This document shows positions 9,089 to 18,535 of a DNA stretch of 37,950 nucleotides, piece after piece (positions within the stretch are counted from its first letter, which is position 1; the number at the start of each line of letters is the position of its first letter). Location of the stretch: assembly GCF_000770635.1 (NCBI RefSeq), contig NZ_AVBF01000039.1, positions 1 to 37,950 of the forward strand. The letters run 5' to 3'. The notes below the pieces were generated by a model that was not told where the DNA came from, made no database searches, and saw only the letters and a list, made by a program, of their open reading frames with translations. Both the position numbers and the translations under genes were made by a program. The stretch is from Pontibacillus yanchengensis Y32. Its GTDB lineage: Bacteria > Bacillota > Bacilli > Bacillales > BH030062.

Positions 9089-10036
9089 ATGCAAAGCATG
9101 AAAAAACAAGATATACAAACTGCTTTAAATGAGCGAAAAGGGTGGCAAGTCTGGTGGAGACTCTTGAGGCCACATACCTTAACAGCAGCGTTCGTCCCAG
9201 TATTCATTGGAACAATGCTTGCTACTTTACAAGAACCCATTCACGTTGGCTTATTTCTAGCCATGCTATTCGCTTCTATTTTAATACAAGCAGCGACGAA
9301 CATGTTCAATGAATACTATGACTATGTTCGCGGCTTAGATACCGAGCATTCAATCGGCATTGGTGGTGCAATCGTTCGTGACGGTATTCCACCCAAGAAA
9401 GTATTGGCATTAGCGGTAAGCTTTTTCGGTATTGCAATGCTTCTTGGTGTTTATATTTGTATCGCCACAAGTTGGTGGATTGCACTCATTGGACTTATTT
9501 CAATGGCATTCGGCTATCTGTACACTGGTGGACCTTATCCAATTGCTTATACTCCATTTGGTGAAGTGATATCAGGATTCTTTATGGGAACCGTTATTAT
9601 TGGTATTAGCTATTATATCCAGACGTTATCTATTACTAGCGAGGTAATTATCATATCGATTCCTGTAGCCATCCTGATTGGCGCTATCCTTTTAGCCAAC
9701 AACATCCGAGATCTTGAAGGCGATAAAGAAAACGGCCGTAAAACATTAGCCATTCTATTTGGACATAAAGGTGCTGTCACCTTTTTAGGCATGTTATTCG
9801 GTACAGCCTATTTACTAATTGTCCTTTATATTATAGCAGGTTTACTTCCTATTTGGTCATTAATCGTATTCTTAAGCATTCCAAAACCTAAGAAAGCCAT
9901 TCAAGGCTTTGCAAACAACACATCACCACTAGAAATGCTTCCTGCCATGAAATTCACAGCTCAAACGAATACGATTTTTGGCATTTTACTCGGAATTTCC
10001 CTGTTATTACAATTATTAATACCCATTACCTTTTAA
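9089..10036 (+). CDS. menA: 1,4-Dihydroxy-2-naphthoate polyprenyltransferase (MenA)
   Basis: Integral membrane prenyltransferase that joins DHNA to the polyprenyl chain and yields demethylmenaquinone. 315 residues of the UbiA superfamily with about eight to nine hydrophobic helices. Both Asp-rich motifs are visible: NMFNEYYDYVRGLD near residues 71-84 and NNIRDLEGDKENGRKTLA near 204-221, which bind the Mg-diphosphate of the prenyl donor. GGGAGAG precedes the ATG. In B. subtilis menA is far from the other men genes; here it is divergent from menF, so the whole ring-building and prenylation route is in one place. Confidence 0.95.
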   Translation: MQSMKKQDIQTALNERKGWQVWWRLLRPHTLTAAFVPVFIGTMLATLQEPIHVGLFLAMLFASILIQAATNMFNEYYDYVRGLDTEHSIGIGGAIVRDGIPPKKVLALAVSFFGIAMLLGVYICIATSWWIALIGLISMAFGYLYTGGPYPIAYTPFGEVISGFFMGTVIIGISYYIQTLSITSEVIIISIPVAILIGAILLANNIRDLEGDKENGRKTLAILFGHKGAVTFLGMLFGTAYLLIVLYIIAGLLPIWSLIVFLSIPKPKKAIQGFANNTSPLEMLPAMKFTAQTNTIFGILLGISLLLQLLIPITF

Positions 10037-10064
10037 AGACAAGCCTACTGTGCTTGTCTTTTTT
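10036..10064 (+). terminator. menA terminator
   Basis: AAGACAAGC and GCTTGTCTT pair around a six-base loop and are followed by TTTT; the hairpin begins at the menA stop codon. Confidence 0.85.
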
Positions 10065-10259
10065 AGATTGAGCTTTGCTGTGGGGCTCGGCTCTGGAGCG
10101 ACTTTTGAAAATTTGGAGCGACCGCTCAATCCGAGCATACCTATAATGTGACAAACAGCGTTCTGTGTCTATCGCTGTCGCTTAACGACCGTTTGCGCTA
10201 TTCTCATAAATTACTGGAAGGATTTTTCTTATAGCAACTTGAATACATAACCATTACTA
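10065..10259. other. Intergenic region with repeat-like fragments
   Basis: Two neighbouring units around 10096-10130 (ggagcgacttttgaaaattt, then ggagcgaccgctc) resemble the 20-base tandem array at 20538-20617. Bases 10177-10200, read on the minus strand, look like a diverged R1 5' end (GCGCAAACGG then CGTTAAGCGAC). No coding sequence is evident. Confidence 0.4.
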
Positions 10260-10310
10260 ATGTTTTGTATTGCTTTAAAAAGGAAATATTCTAGAAAGGA
10301 AGATGAACTA

Positions 10311-10697
10311 ATGGAAATGGATTATAAAAATTCAATGCTAGGAGCTCTTGGAATAGAAGAGGTAACTCTGACAAAGGAACGTGTGGTTCTTTCTATGCCT
10401 GTTGATCATCGAACCCATCAACCACTCGGTTTTTTACATGGTGGTGCTAGTGTTGCACTTGCTGAAACGGCAGCTAGTATTGGTTCGATTCTTCACGTGG
10501 ATATGGAGAAGTATAATGTATTTGGCATCGAAATAAATGCCAACCACATCAAAAGCAAACGCAATGGCCTTGTATATGGAGTTGCCACACCTACACATAT
10601 TGGGAAAAGTACAATGGTTTGGGAAATCAACATTGTTGATGAAGATGATGCATTAATTTGTGTTTCCCGTTGTACAGTAGGTGTCGTTCCAAAATAG
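10311..10697 (+). CDS. menI: Hotdog-fold thioesterase, probable DHNA-CoA hydrolase (MenI)
   Basis: 128 residues of the PaaI/YdiI hotdog family. The motif HGGASVALAETAASIGS gives H43 and the catalytic acid E52, nine residues apart exactly as H54 and E63 in E. coli YdiI, which hydrolyses DHNA-CoA. Being next to menA, it would supply DHNA to that enzyme, so DHNA-CoA hydrolase is the best reading; the specificity is inferred from context. I chose ATG 10311 because AGAAAGGA lies about ten bases upstream; a longer in-frame reading from 10260 has no ribosome binding site. The following gene starts 29 bases after its stop, so the two may be cotranscribed. Confidence 0.8.
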   Translation: MEMDYKNSMLGALGIEEVTLTKERVVLSMPVDHRTHQPLGFLHGGASVALAETAASIGSILHVDMEKYNVFGIEINANHIKSKRNGLVYGVATPTHIGKSTMVWEINIVDEDDALICVSRCTVGVVPK

Positions 10698-10726
10698 AAG
10701 CTCCGTTTTGTGAAAGGAGCCTAGGC

Positions 10727-11095
10727 ATGTTAACAAATGAACAAATACAAGATCTTAAAAACAGATTATACGAAATGAAGACAGAAGCTGAAAAAGAACT
10801 CGATAACCATAAAGGATACGAGAGCTCAGAGGGTGGTCCAGAAGATTCTGTAGGTGAACTATCAGAGCTCGATAACCACCCCGGTGAAGTAGGAACAGAA
10901 AACTTTGAACAAAGCAAAGATTATACCCTTAACATTCATGCACGTGAGCAGCTAGAGGAAATTAATGCTGCGTTAGATCGTATTGAAAATGGAAAATACG
11001 GCTATTCTGAGAAATCTGGTAAACCAATACCTTACGAACGTCTTCAAGCAATGCCAACAGCACGCTACCTTGTAGAAGAACAAGAAAACGCGTAA
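10727..11095 (+). CDS. yteA: YteA-like DksA/TraR-fold protein without zinc cysteines
   Basis: 122 residues: an N-terminal acidic coiled coil (about 1-45), a second helix (about 70-90), then the DksA-type C-terminal block GKYGYSEKSGKPIPYERLQA. In DksA/TraR proteins this block holds a C4 zinc site. Here the expected positions are Ser94 and Ser97 and the protein has no cysteine at all, so it cannot form the usual zinc finger. In B. subtilis yteA lies next to the men operon and belongs to sporulation-associated genes, which supports orthology. The ATG at 10727 has GAAAGGAG seven bases upstream. RNA polymerase binding is possible by analogy with DksA but not shown. Confidence 0.8.
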   Translation: MLTNEQIQDLKNRLYEMKTEAEKELDNHKGYESSEGGPEDSVGELSELDNHPGEVGTENFEQSKDYTLNIHAREQLEEINAALDRIENGKYGYSEKSGKPIPYERLQAMPTARYLVEEQENA

Positions 11096-11127
11096 TAAAG
11101 CATAAGCATGTACAACGTAACAGAACC

Positions 11128-11168
11128 AAAGCATGGTGATAACATTTTTTTATCCCCATGCTTTTTTA
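11128..11168. terminator. Terminator between convergent yteA-like and GNAT genes
   Basis: AAAGCATGG pairs with CCATGCTTT around an AT-rich loop and is followed by T residues on the plus strand and preceded by A residues that give a T run on the minus strand. It touches the stop codon of the leftward GNAT gene and may serve both genes. Confidence 0.75.
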
Positions 11169-11894
11169 GTGTCCTCTTATATGTTTATATACTTTATAGG
11201 ATTCTGTTATCTCACAACCATTCGAGACAAAAGTATTCACCATAGGCTTATTATGAACACTAGTGGATCCAATATAGTACCTGGCTTTAAAGTCTCGTTG
11301 GAGCATGCTCAATGCTGATTGATGAAGTTTCCTACTCTTGCCTATTCCTCTTTCTGAAGGCACAAGTCCAAAATAAAACAGTCTCCCTTCATTTGTGGTT
11401 CCTGGCTCAATATGAGGCATCACAACCCCTATTGTATTTCCATTTTCAGATGCTATAAGACATGATTGCTTATACGCCTCCCCTAACTCCTTTTTAACGG
11501 CCATCATCTGCTCATTCATGTGTAACGTAGAAGGTGCATTCAGAGAGCCAGACATCACTTCTCCCCAAGCTTCTTTAAAAATATCTGTTGATACATGGTG
11601 TAATGATGAGAAAGTTAGATTTGAATCACCGATTAATTCTTCTTGTTGCAAATCCTTGTGTACAAAGAGCGTTTCATCATGTAGATAGAAGCCTCTTTGT
11701 CTTAAAATTTTCTCTACTTGTTCTGGGAACTTGCTATGTACGAGAATGGTTATATTGTCATAATGGTTAAGAAGTTGTTCTGATATTTCAAAATTGACCA
11801 ACTCCAACATTTCCTCTGTCGACAAAACATGTGTATTCTCTAGCGTTATGTATGTATCAGTTTCTATGACTTTAAGTTTATCCATTGCCCTCAT
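11166..11894 (-). CDS. GNAT-family N-acetyltransferase
   Basis: 242 residues. The C-terminal half has the acetyl-CoA-binding motif A, LVPSERGIGKSRKLHQSAL (R/Q-x-x-G-x-G/A type) near residues 177-195, after a beta-strand LFYFGLV, and an HNKPMVNTFVSNGCE segment typical of GNAT motif B. The N-terminal 90 residues are less conserved and may be a degenerate second GNAT domain. The substrate is unknown. It lies 18 bases downstream of the gene at 11913-12245, probably in one operon. AAGGA is nine bases before the ATG. Confidence 0.8.
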   Translation of the reverse strand: MRAMDKLKVIETDTYITLENTHVLSTEEMLELVNFEISEQLLNHYDNITILVHSKFPEQVEKILRQRGFYLHDETLFVHKDLQQEELIGDSNLTFSSLHHVSTDIFKEAWGEVMSGSLNAPSTLHMNEQMMAVKKELGEAYKQSCLIASENGNTIGVVMPHIEPGTTNEGRLFYFGLVPSERGIGKSRKLHQSALSMLQRDFKARYYIGSTSVHNKPMVNTFVSNGCEITESYKVYKHIRGH

Positions 11895-11912
11895 GTCATC
11901 ACGTCCTTCTTG

Positions 11913-12245
11913 TTAGGTCTTATAGAGGATAACTGCAGGGAGATCTCTCCCCTGTTTCACATGCTCATCAAATGTATGCATCTGACGAATAAGACGTGAT
12001 CGATTAAAAGGAAATTCCTCCACTTGATCTAATTGTTGCATCAATTTAGTAAATAACTTTTCATAACCAGTCCACTTTTCTTTCTCAGCCTGCTCCATTA
12101 CAGCCGACAATGTAGCCAGACATTTCGCCACATCTCGATGACTTCCTTCTAATAACATATCCCTGCTAATGTGGTGGCACTGTATGTAATCCTTTTTTTG
12201 ATTAAACATTTCAGCATAGGTATCGATTTGTTCTTCAAAAGACAT
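11913..12245 (-). CDS. Conserved small helical protein, function unknown
   Basis: 110 residues from ATG 12245, chosen because GGGAGGGAG lies just upstream; a start six codons earlier has none. The protein is predicted all-helical and charged, with no membrane segment or signal peptide. Features are a His-Cys cluster (CHH) near residue 23 and a C-terminal FPFNRSRLIRQMHTFDEH segment. I do not recognise the family. It lies upstream of, and probably cotranscribed with, the GNAT gene. Confidence 0.7.
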   Translation of the reverse strand: MSFEEQIDTYAEMFNQKKDYIQCHHISRDMLLEGSHRDVAKCLATLSAVMEQAEKEKWTGYEKLFTKLMQQLDQVEEFPFNRSRLIRQMHTFDEHVKQGRDLPAVILYKT

Positions 12246-12396
12246 GAACACTCCCTCCCTCACTTATTCTGGTTTTCTTTTCATTCTTTATATTTTCAAA
12301 GATTCCTTCTTGTTTAATCGATATATTCAAAAGAAAAGCGCTTCTCCACTTGACGAGAGGCTTAAGTTAAATCTTTTCGTAGCACATAGAGAAAAT

Positions 12397-12597
12397 TCAA
12401 TTTTTATCTCTCTTTTTTATTTTGTGTTGTAGATAACTTTGAATTAAAACTAACACTAGTATAAGGAGATATAATAAAGATACGTATTTTACCTCAAAAT
12501 TTAATGCCATCACTAAAACCGCTATAAAACAAATGGAATATAACACTTTTATTAAAACTAAGATTTTTTCAAGATTAATAAATTCCGCCCCTAACAA
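12397..12597 (-). CDS. Possible small two-helix membrane protein
   Basis: 66 codons from a TTG give two long hydrophobic stretches (about 12-33 and 37-56) and a basic tail HKIKKRDKN, the pattern of a genuine small membrane protein. Against it: there is no ribosome binding site before the TTG, and an internal ATG at VLVMALNF also lacks one. It could be a remnant of a longer gene. No family recognised. The DNA around it (12246-12670) is AT-rich and otherwise empty. Confidence 0.3.
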   Translation of the reverse strand: MLGAEFINLEKILVLIKVLYSICFIAVLVMALNFEVKYVSLLYLLILVLVLIQSYLQHKIKKRDKN

Positions 12598-12674
12598 ATA
12601 TTGGTTATTACTGTTAGTTTATCAAATACAAACATGCTTCAATAGAGAAATTCCCCTTCAAAAAACTTTTCAAA

Positions 12675-12934
12675 AGAACAAAAGCGCAAGCGCCCGTTTA
12701 GCGACGTACAAACTGCGGCCACAGGATGTGGGTTGGTTCGATGTTGCTGCACGATGCAGCGAACTTAATCGAACTTCCTCTTAATCCTTTTGAGATAAAG
12801 GAAACACGAAGAGCGTAAGCGATTCGATGTTGACTTATCGTAAGGAGGTGCAGGAAGTTTGCTAGTCGCTGGGCGCTGGAGCTGGACGTGGCCACTTCAC
12901 TTTTTTAGTTATACACAAGCATTGAATTTTATAA
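12675..12934 (+). repeat. R1 repeat, full copy 1 with 3' tail
   Basis: Begins agaacaaaagcgcaagcgc and ends with gggcgctggagctggac, then a tail reading agttatacacaagcattg shared with the copies at 20720 and 36043. The two ends are complementary (AGCGCCC...AGCGAC against GTCGCT...GGGCGCT). Internal hairpins are present: GCTGCA/TGCAGC, nested inside GGTTCGAT/ATCGAACT. Open frames in it are accidental. By eye about eight differences separate it from the copy at 20720-20980. Confidence 0.85.
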
Positions 12935-12947
12935 TTTCCTATACAGT

Positions 12948-12980
12948 AAAAAAAGCCTGCGGCACAATAGCCACAAGCTC
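12948..12980 (-). terminator. ribU terminator
   Basis: On the minus strand AGCTTGTGGC and GCCGCAGGCT pair around a six-base loop and are followed by seven T residues, 25 bases past the ribU stop. Confidence 0.85.
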
Positions 12981-13004
12981 TCTTATAATTTATTAAGTGA
13001 TTCA

Positions 13005-13586
13005 TTACGTTACATTTACTCGCTTTTGTTCAAACCAAGGCTTTAGCTTTACAAACAGTGGTACAAATAATATTCCGACGAGAATTCCTTTCACCACGTT
13101 AAACGGAATAATCCCTGCTGTGATGTAGCCTAGTTTCGTTCCTTCCAGTTCAAAGCCCATCATCCATGTGTAAGCAGGTAGAATAACAAAGTAATTTAAT
13201 ACAGACATTCCAACTGCCATTACGATTGTTCCTGTCACTAGACCAGATACAACACTTTTAACACTTTTGTATCTGTGATAAATCATAGATACTGGTAAAA
13301 CTAGCATAAGCCCTGCAAAGAAGTTTGCAGATGCCCCTATAGGATCGCCGCTACCCAGTATGAAGTGTAGTAGATTCTTAATTGCCTCTACAATCACACC
13401 AGCGATTGGAGAGAATAATAGTGCAGCAAATAGTGCTGGCACATCACTTAAATCTACCTTAAGAAATCCAGGTAATAGTGGTAATGGAAAATCTAGTAGC
13501 ATTAGTAACAGTGAAATGGTGCTCATTAGTGATAATGTAATGAGCTTCAAAAGCTTTGATGAGCGCCCTTTGCTTGGTTGCATCAT
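13005..13586 (-). CDS. ribU: Riboflavin ECF transporter S component (RibU)
   Basis: Membrane substrate-binding subunit that captures riboflavin and works with the shared EcfA-EcfA'-EcfT energising module encoded elsewhere. 193 residues with about six hydrophobic helices and the S-component segment VDLSDVPALFAALLFSPIAG near residues 42-62, typical of RibU proteins. An FMN riboswitch lies in its leader (13766-13910), which identifies the substrate independently of the sequence family. GGAGGAG precedes the ATG pair. It is monocistronic, bounded by a leader terminator and its own terminator. Confidence 0.93.
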   Translation of the reverse strand: MMQPSKGRSSKLLKLITLSLMSTISLLLMLLDFPLPLLPGFLKVDLSDVPALFAALLFSPIAGVIVEAIKNLLHFILGSGDPIGASANFFAGLMLVLPVSMIYHRYKSVKSVVSGLVTGTIVMAVGMSVLNYFVILPAYTWMMGFELEGTKLGYITAGIIPFNVVKGILVGILFVPLFVKLKPWFEQKRVNVT

Positions 13587-13669
13587 CGATCTCCTCCTTC
13601 ATCTCTTTCTATCGATTCACATCCCAGATGAAGGTGAGCGAATGTTACCTATTTTATTTACGTCCATCT

Positions 13670-13706
13670 AAAAAAACCCTCAAGCCACATTACGTTGACT
13701 TCAGGG
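13670..13706 (-). terminator. Conditional terminator of the FMN riboswitch
   Basis: On the minus strand CCCTGAAGTCA and TGGCTTGAGGG pair around an ACGTAATG loop and are followed by seven T residues. It stands between the aptamer and ribU, as expected for FMN-induced premature termination. Confidence 0.85.
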
Positions 13707-13765
13707 ATTCGTTAAAAAAGACCATAGGCAAATAAAGGTATAAACATACCTATTTTTCGCTCTAC

Positions 13766-13910
13766 ATCTTCTCCCATCCAGACTGTAACTGTCGGTCCCG
13801 GATTCTCACCAGGTCCACCGCTTGGCCAAAAATGGCCTCCCGGGTCACGGACTTAGAACACCAAGTGGGTTCTTCACCGTCGGTCGGGAATTTCACCCTG
13901 CCCCGAAGAT
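13766..13910 (-). promoter_or_regulatory. FMN riboswitch (RFN element)
   Basis: The minus strand carries the conserved RFN blocks in order: CTTCGGGGCAGGGTGAAATT, the CCGACGGT block, AGTCCGTGACC, GGTGGACCTGGTGAGAATCC, GGGACCGACAGT, and the closing GGATGGGAGAAGAT. The end blocks CTTC and GAAG close P1. FMN binding would favour the downstream terminator and switch off riboflavin import. Confidence 0.97.
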
Positions 13911-13940
13911 GGAATCGTTTTATAGTTGAATACAACTCTC

Positions 13941-13969
13941 ATTATAATCAAAAAGAATCAATTTGAACA
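13941..13969 (-). promoter_or_regulatory. Probable sigma-A promoter of ribU
   Basis: On the minus strand a perfect -10 TATAAT (13941-13946) lies 17 bases after a weak -35 TGTTCA (13964-13969). It is placed about 30 bases upstream of the aptamer. Confidence 0.5.
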
Positions 13970-14002
13970 GCAAAATGTTTTAATTCCTTTGAATAATGCT
14001 CT

Positions 14003-15061
14003 CTAATCCTCCAAAGGATTTAAACTTTCCTTCCCAGTCATATCACTTATCATTTTTACCATTAATTCTATTTCCTCTTCTATATCTTGAACACTAGCTG
14101 TTTCTACTGGAGAGTGCATATAACGTAAAGGCAGAGATACTAAACTAACAGGAACGCCACGTCCAGTTAAGCGCATTTTGTCTGCGTCTGTCCCTGTCAT
14201 CCGTGGCGTTAATTCATATTGTACGTTCATATCCAGGGAATGTGCAGCTTTTTCTAATAATCGATTGATTTTAATATTAATTGGTGCTCCTTTAGCTAAT
14301 ACAGGTCCATGCTCTAAACGGACATCCCCATATTTATTCTTATTCACATGTGGATAATCCGTCGCAAAAGTAACATCCACAGCTATTGCCATAGAAGGTT
14401 CTAATCCAGCGGCCGCAAAATAGGCGCCACCCATATTCGTTTCTTCATTCACTGTACTAGCCGCATAAACACCAACATTAATATTTTTTTCAGATAGGCG
14501 GCGTAGGACTTCGGCAACGATAAACGCTCCAGTTCGATTATCTAATCCTCTACCAGAAATATATCGATCCATTAATAGTTCAGGCTCGCGTTTATAAACA
14601 GCCAAGTCTCCGATTTGAACAAATTTTTCTGCTTCTTCTTTTGACTTTGCTCCACAATCAATAAATAAATCATCTAAATCAAAGTCACCTTTTAGACCAC
14701 CATGGTGTTGAGCATTCACTCCAACTACACCAGTAATCGTGCCCCCTTGTCCAAGCACAGTAACTTTCATACCTACTGCAGCTTTAGGATTGATTCCACC
14801 CATTTTATCAAAGTGAAGAAAACCATGGTCATCAATGCGGTTAATAACTAGAGCTATCTCATCACAATGGCCAGCCAATAATATCTTAAAGTCGGCTTCT
14901 GGATTAAGTACACCAATAACATTACCAGCATTATCCGTACGAATTTCGTCAGCAAACGGTTTGATGTATTCCATCCATTTCTTCTGAATCCCCATCTCCA
15001 TACTTGATGGAGATGCTGTTGTTAGTAATTCAAATAAGAAATCTTTTTGTGTGTTTTCCAT
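14003..15061 (-). CDS. M42-family metallo-aminopeptidase (YtoP/glutamyl aminopeptidase type)
   Basis: Cytosolic di-metal aminopeptidase that trims peptides. 352 residues, normal for the family. All active-site residues are visible: H65 and D67 (AGHCDEIA), D174 (GRGLDNR), the catalytic and metal glutamates E206-E207 (NEETNMGG), D229 (AVDVTFATD) and H316 (RYMHSPVE). The inserted PDZ-like domain (about 75-160) is present. B. subtilis YtoP is the nearest relative I know, but paralogues (YsdC, YhfE) make the exact name uncertain. The ATG is preceded by AAGGAGGAAC. The short gene at 15220 is transcribed divergently. Confidence 0.92.
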   Translation of the reverse strand: MENTQKDFLFELLTTASPSSMEMGIQKKWMEYIKPFADEIRTDNAGNVIGVLNPEADFKILLAGHCDEIALVINRIDDHGFLHFDKMGGINPKAAVGMKVTVLGQGGTITGVVGVNAQHHGGLKGDFDLDDLFIDCGAKSKEEAEKFVQIGDLAVYKREPELLMDRYISGRGLDNRTGAFIVAEVLRRLSEKNINVGVYAASTVNEETNMGGAYFAAAGLEPSMAIAVDVTFATDYPHVNKNKYGDVRLEHGPVLAKGAPINIKINRLLEKAAHSLDMNVQYELTPRMTGTDADKMRLTGRGVPVSLVSLPLRYMHSPVETASVQDIEEEIELMVKMISDMTGKESLNPLED

Positions 15062-15219
15062 GAAAGGTGTTCCTCCTTAGTATGTATCTTCTTATAATCT
15101 TACCAATTTCTATTATAAATCACCAAGGCACATGATTATTGTTAATGTTTGGAAAATGTGTCAGAAGGGAAGAAAATTAAACTAGAACGGAAGATTGTAA
15201 CTATTTGAAAAGGAGCGTT

Positions 15220-15513
15220 ATGATACATTACATTTATCTAATATTTGAATATATCGCTGGGCTTACAATCTTCAATTGGCTGCATGGGTATCGAAGAGGA
15301 GCAATCCTTATTGATTTTGAGGAAAGGTACAACGACCATCAGAAACAAATAGCGGCCATTATTACCGAGCTTGCAAGTCAAGGAAGAGAAGTTGACTATG
15401 TAGGCTATCGTCAATTCGAAATTGATGGAAAGTTATATATAGAAATAAAACAAGCATGCAACCCACTATCTCAGGTTACATGCTTGTTTTATTCTCTGCT
15501 TGGTTCAATATAA
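15220..15513 (+). CDS. Small protein of unknown function with hydrophobic N-terminus
   Basis: 97 residues from ATG 15220, with AAAAGGAG five to six bases upstream. The N-terminal 25 residues are hydrophobic and may anchor the protein; the middle DFEERYNDHQKQIAAIITEL is helical; the end of the recognisable part is FEIDGKLYIEIKQ. The last 20 or so codons run through a terminator hairpin (15447-15490) and overlap the 3' end of the convergent SH3 gene by 25 bases, which suggests a lost stop codon or a 3' truncation. Family not recognised. Confidence 0.6.
   Translation: MIHYIYLIFEYIAGLTIFNWLHGYRRGAILIDFEERYNDHQKQIAAIITELASQGREVDYVGYRQFEIDGKLYIEIKQACNPLSQVTCLFYSLLGSI
15447..15490. terminator. Bidirectional terminator inside overlapping 3' ends
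   Basis: AAAACAAGCATG and CATGCTTGTTTT are complementary with a 20-base loop, giving T runs on both strands. It lies within the end of the rightward gene and at the stop of the leftward SH3 gene. Confidence 0.75.
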
Positions 15514-15848
15514 TCCTTCGGCAACCAGCCTTCTTCGTTAGATGAAATCAAGCGACCTCTTATCCATCCATTCAATTCTTCTATTAATTGAAACTTATCT
15601 CCGACCTTCACATCTAATTCCTTCGCAACATAATCTCTCATTAGTACGCCTTGGTTTTCTTTAAATTTATATATGATTTGCTCTGGCACCCAGCCCTCGA
15701 GCTTAGTCTCATCACTATAGCAATATATCCATCGTTCCCAACCTTCAGGCCCACTTAGGCGATCAGTAAACGAAACATGATCCCCTACCTTGAGCTGTAT
15801 AGGTTCTTGTTGGCTGCTTTGGTGTTCTTTTATAACCTCAAAAATCAT
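15489..15848 (-). CDS. Protein with two SH3-like domains
   Basis: 119 residues made of two similar halves, each with an SH3 pattern: KVGDHVSFTDRLSGPEGWERW...GWVPEQII (about 20-60) and KVGDKFQLIEELNGWIRGRL...GWLPKDYI (about 80-115). There is no signal peptide, so it is probably cytosolic and not a cell-wall SH3b protein. Related variant-SH3 proteins are often annotated as ligand-binding, without a known ligand. The gene is monocistronic and converges on 15220-15513. No strong ribosome binding site is seen; GGGGTATC lies upstream of the ATG. Confidence 0.8.
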   Translation of the reverse strand: MIFEVIKEHQSSQQEPIQLKVGDHVSFTDRLSGPEGWERWIYCYSDETKLEGWVPEQIIYKFKENQGVLMRDYVAKELDVKVGDKFQLIEELNGWIRGRLISSNEEGWLPKDYIEPSRE

Positions 15849-16059
15849 GTTTGATACCCCTTTTCCATTACAAGCTAATTCATTTCCTGATTTGTAACGG
15901 CAAACCTATTCTACCTAATTGTAACTGGTAGGTGTAGCATTAAACACAAAAACTAATATATCTTTAGAAAACTATAACAATATAAACATAAATGTAACAA
16001 ATTAACAAAAAGAAAGAAAATTATTTTACCAATCAAAAAAATTTCCTTTGTAGATACAT

Positions 16060-16101
16060 AAAAAAATCGCATGTGATTCACTTTATGAACCAACATGCGA
16101 A
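16060..16101 (-). terminator. pbuX terminator
   Basis: On the minus strand TCGCATG pairs with CATGCGA, with an inner TTCA/TGAA stem, and is followed by seven T residues, about 35 bases beyond the pbuX stop. Confidence 0.85.
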
Positions 16102-16136
16102 TTAATGAAATATTATCATACATATTTTTTCAGATA

Positions 16137-18091
<1,955 letters not shown>

Positions 18092-18113
18092 TTAAGTTAT
18101 TCATAATGTTCGT

Positions 18114-18164
18114 AAAAAAAAGCTCCATAAACAGTACGAGTATCGCACTGTTCATGGAGCTTTC
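18114..18164 (-). terminator. Conditional terminator of the guanine riboswitch
   Basis: On the minus strand AGCTCCATGAACAGT pairs with ACTGTTTATGGAGCT almost perfectly, followed by seven T residues. It stands between the aptamer and xpt. Confidence 0.9.
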
Positions 18165-18228
18165 TTAAATAAAAGAAGTCAAACTAAATACTCAACGCTT
18201 ATACACTGAGTACACGAACATTAGCAAT

Positions 18229-18297
18229 ACCCATAGTCGGAAAATTTACGGTAATCCGGTAGAAACTCGTGAGCCATATCCTCACTATTATATGAGT
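18229..18297 (-). promoter_or_regulatory. Purine riboswitch, guanine class
   Basis: The minus strand reads ACTCATATAAT, then the P2 hairpin GTGAGGATATGGCTCAC, GTTTCTACC, the P3 hairpin CCGGATTACCGTAAATTTTC and CGACTATGGGT. P1 is ACTCATA with TATGGGT. The ligand-specifying position, in CGACTAT, is C, as in guanine/hypoxanthine riboswitches; adenine types have U there. Guanine binding would let the terminator at 18114-18164 form and shut off xpt-pbuX. Confidence 0.97.
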
Positions 18298-18323
18298 ACA
18301 TCCGTTTTATGAAATTATGTTCC

Positions 18324-18351
18324 ATTATATCAACTGATTATTAATTTTCAA
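18324..18351 (-). promoter_or_regulatory. Sigma-A promoter of xpt-pbuX
   Basis: On the minus strand -35 TTGAAA (18346-18351) and -10 TATAAT (18324-18329) are 16 bases apart, about 27 bases upstream of the aptamer. The remaining DNA up to 18535 shows no further feature apart from the ribosome binding site of the next gene. Confidence 0.75.
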
Positions 18352-18535
18352 CAGAGAATTAAAAAACGAATTATATTTTCATAAATCTTTTTAATGTTCG
18401 ACTTTATAAACACCATTTTTATCATGTTTTATCTAACTTAAAGCGGGAATTTAATAAATACCGTAATCATCATACGAAGACACACTATATACTTACACAC
18501 AATTCTTTCTATACATTAAAGGAGGCAACTGGTTT

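Noticed and set aside
12698-12895. Open frame on the minus strand resembling those at 27549-27740
   Set aside because: Both lie wholly in R1 DNA, have no ribosome binding site and are similar only because the repeat is similar.
18229-18297. Adenine or 2'-deoxyguanosine riboswitch
   Set aside because: The specificity base is C and the loops match the guanine class; xpt-pbuX downstream agrees.
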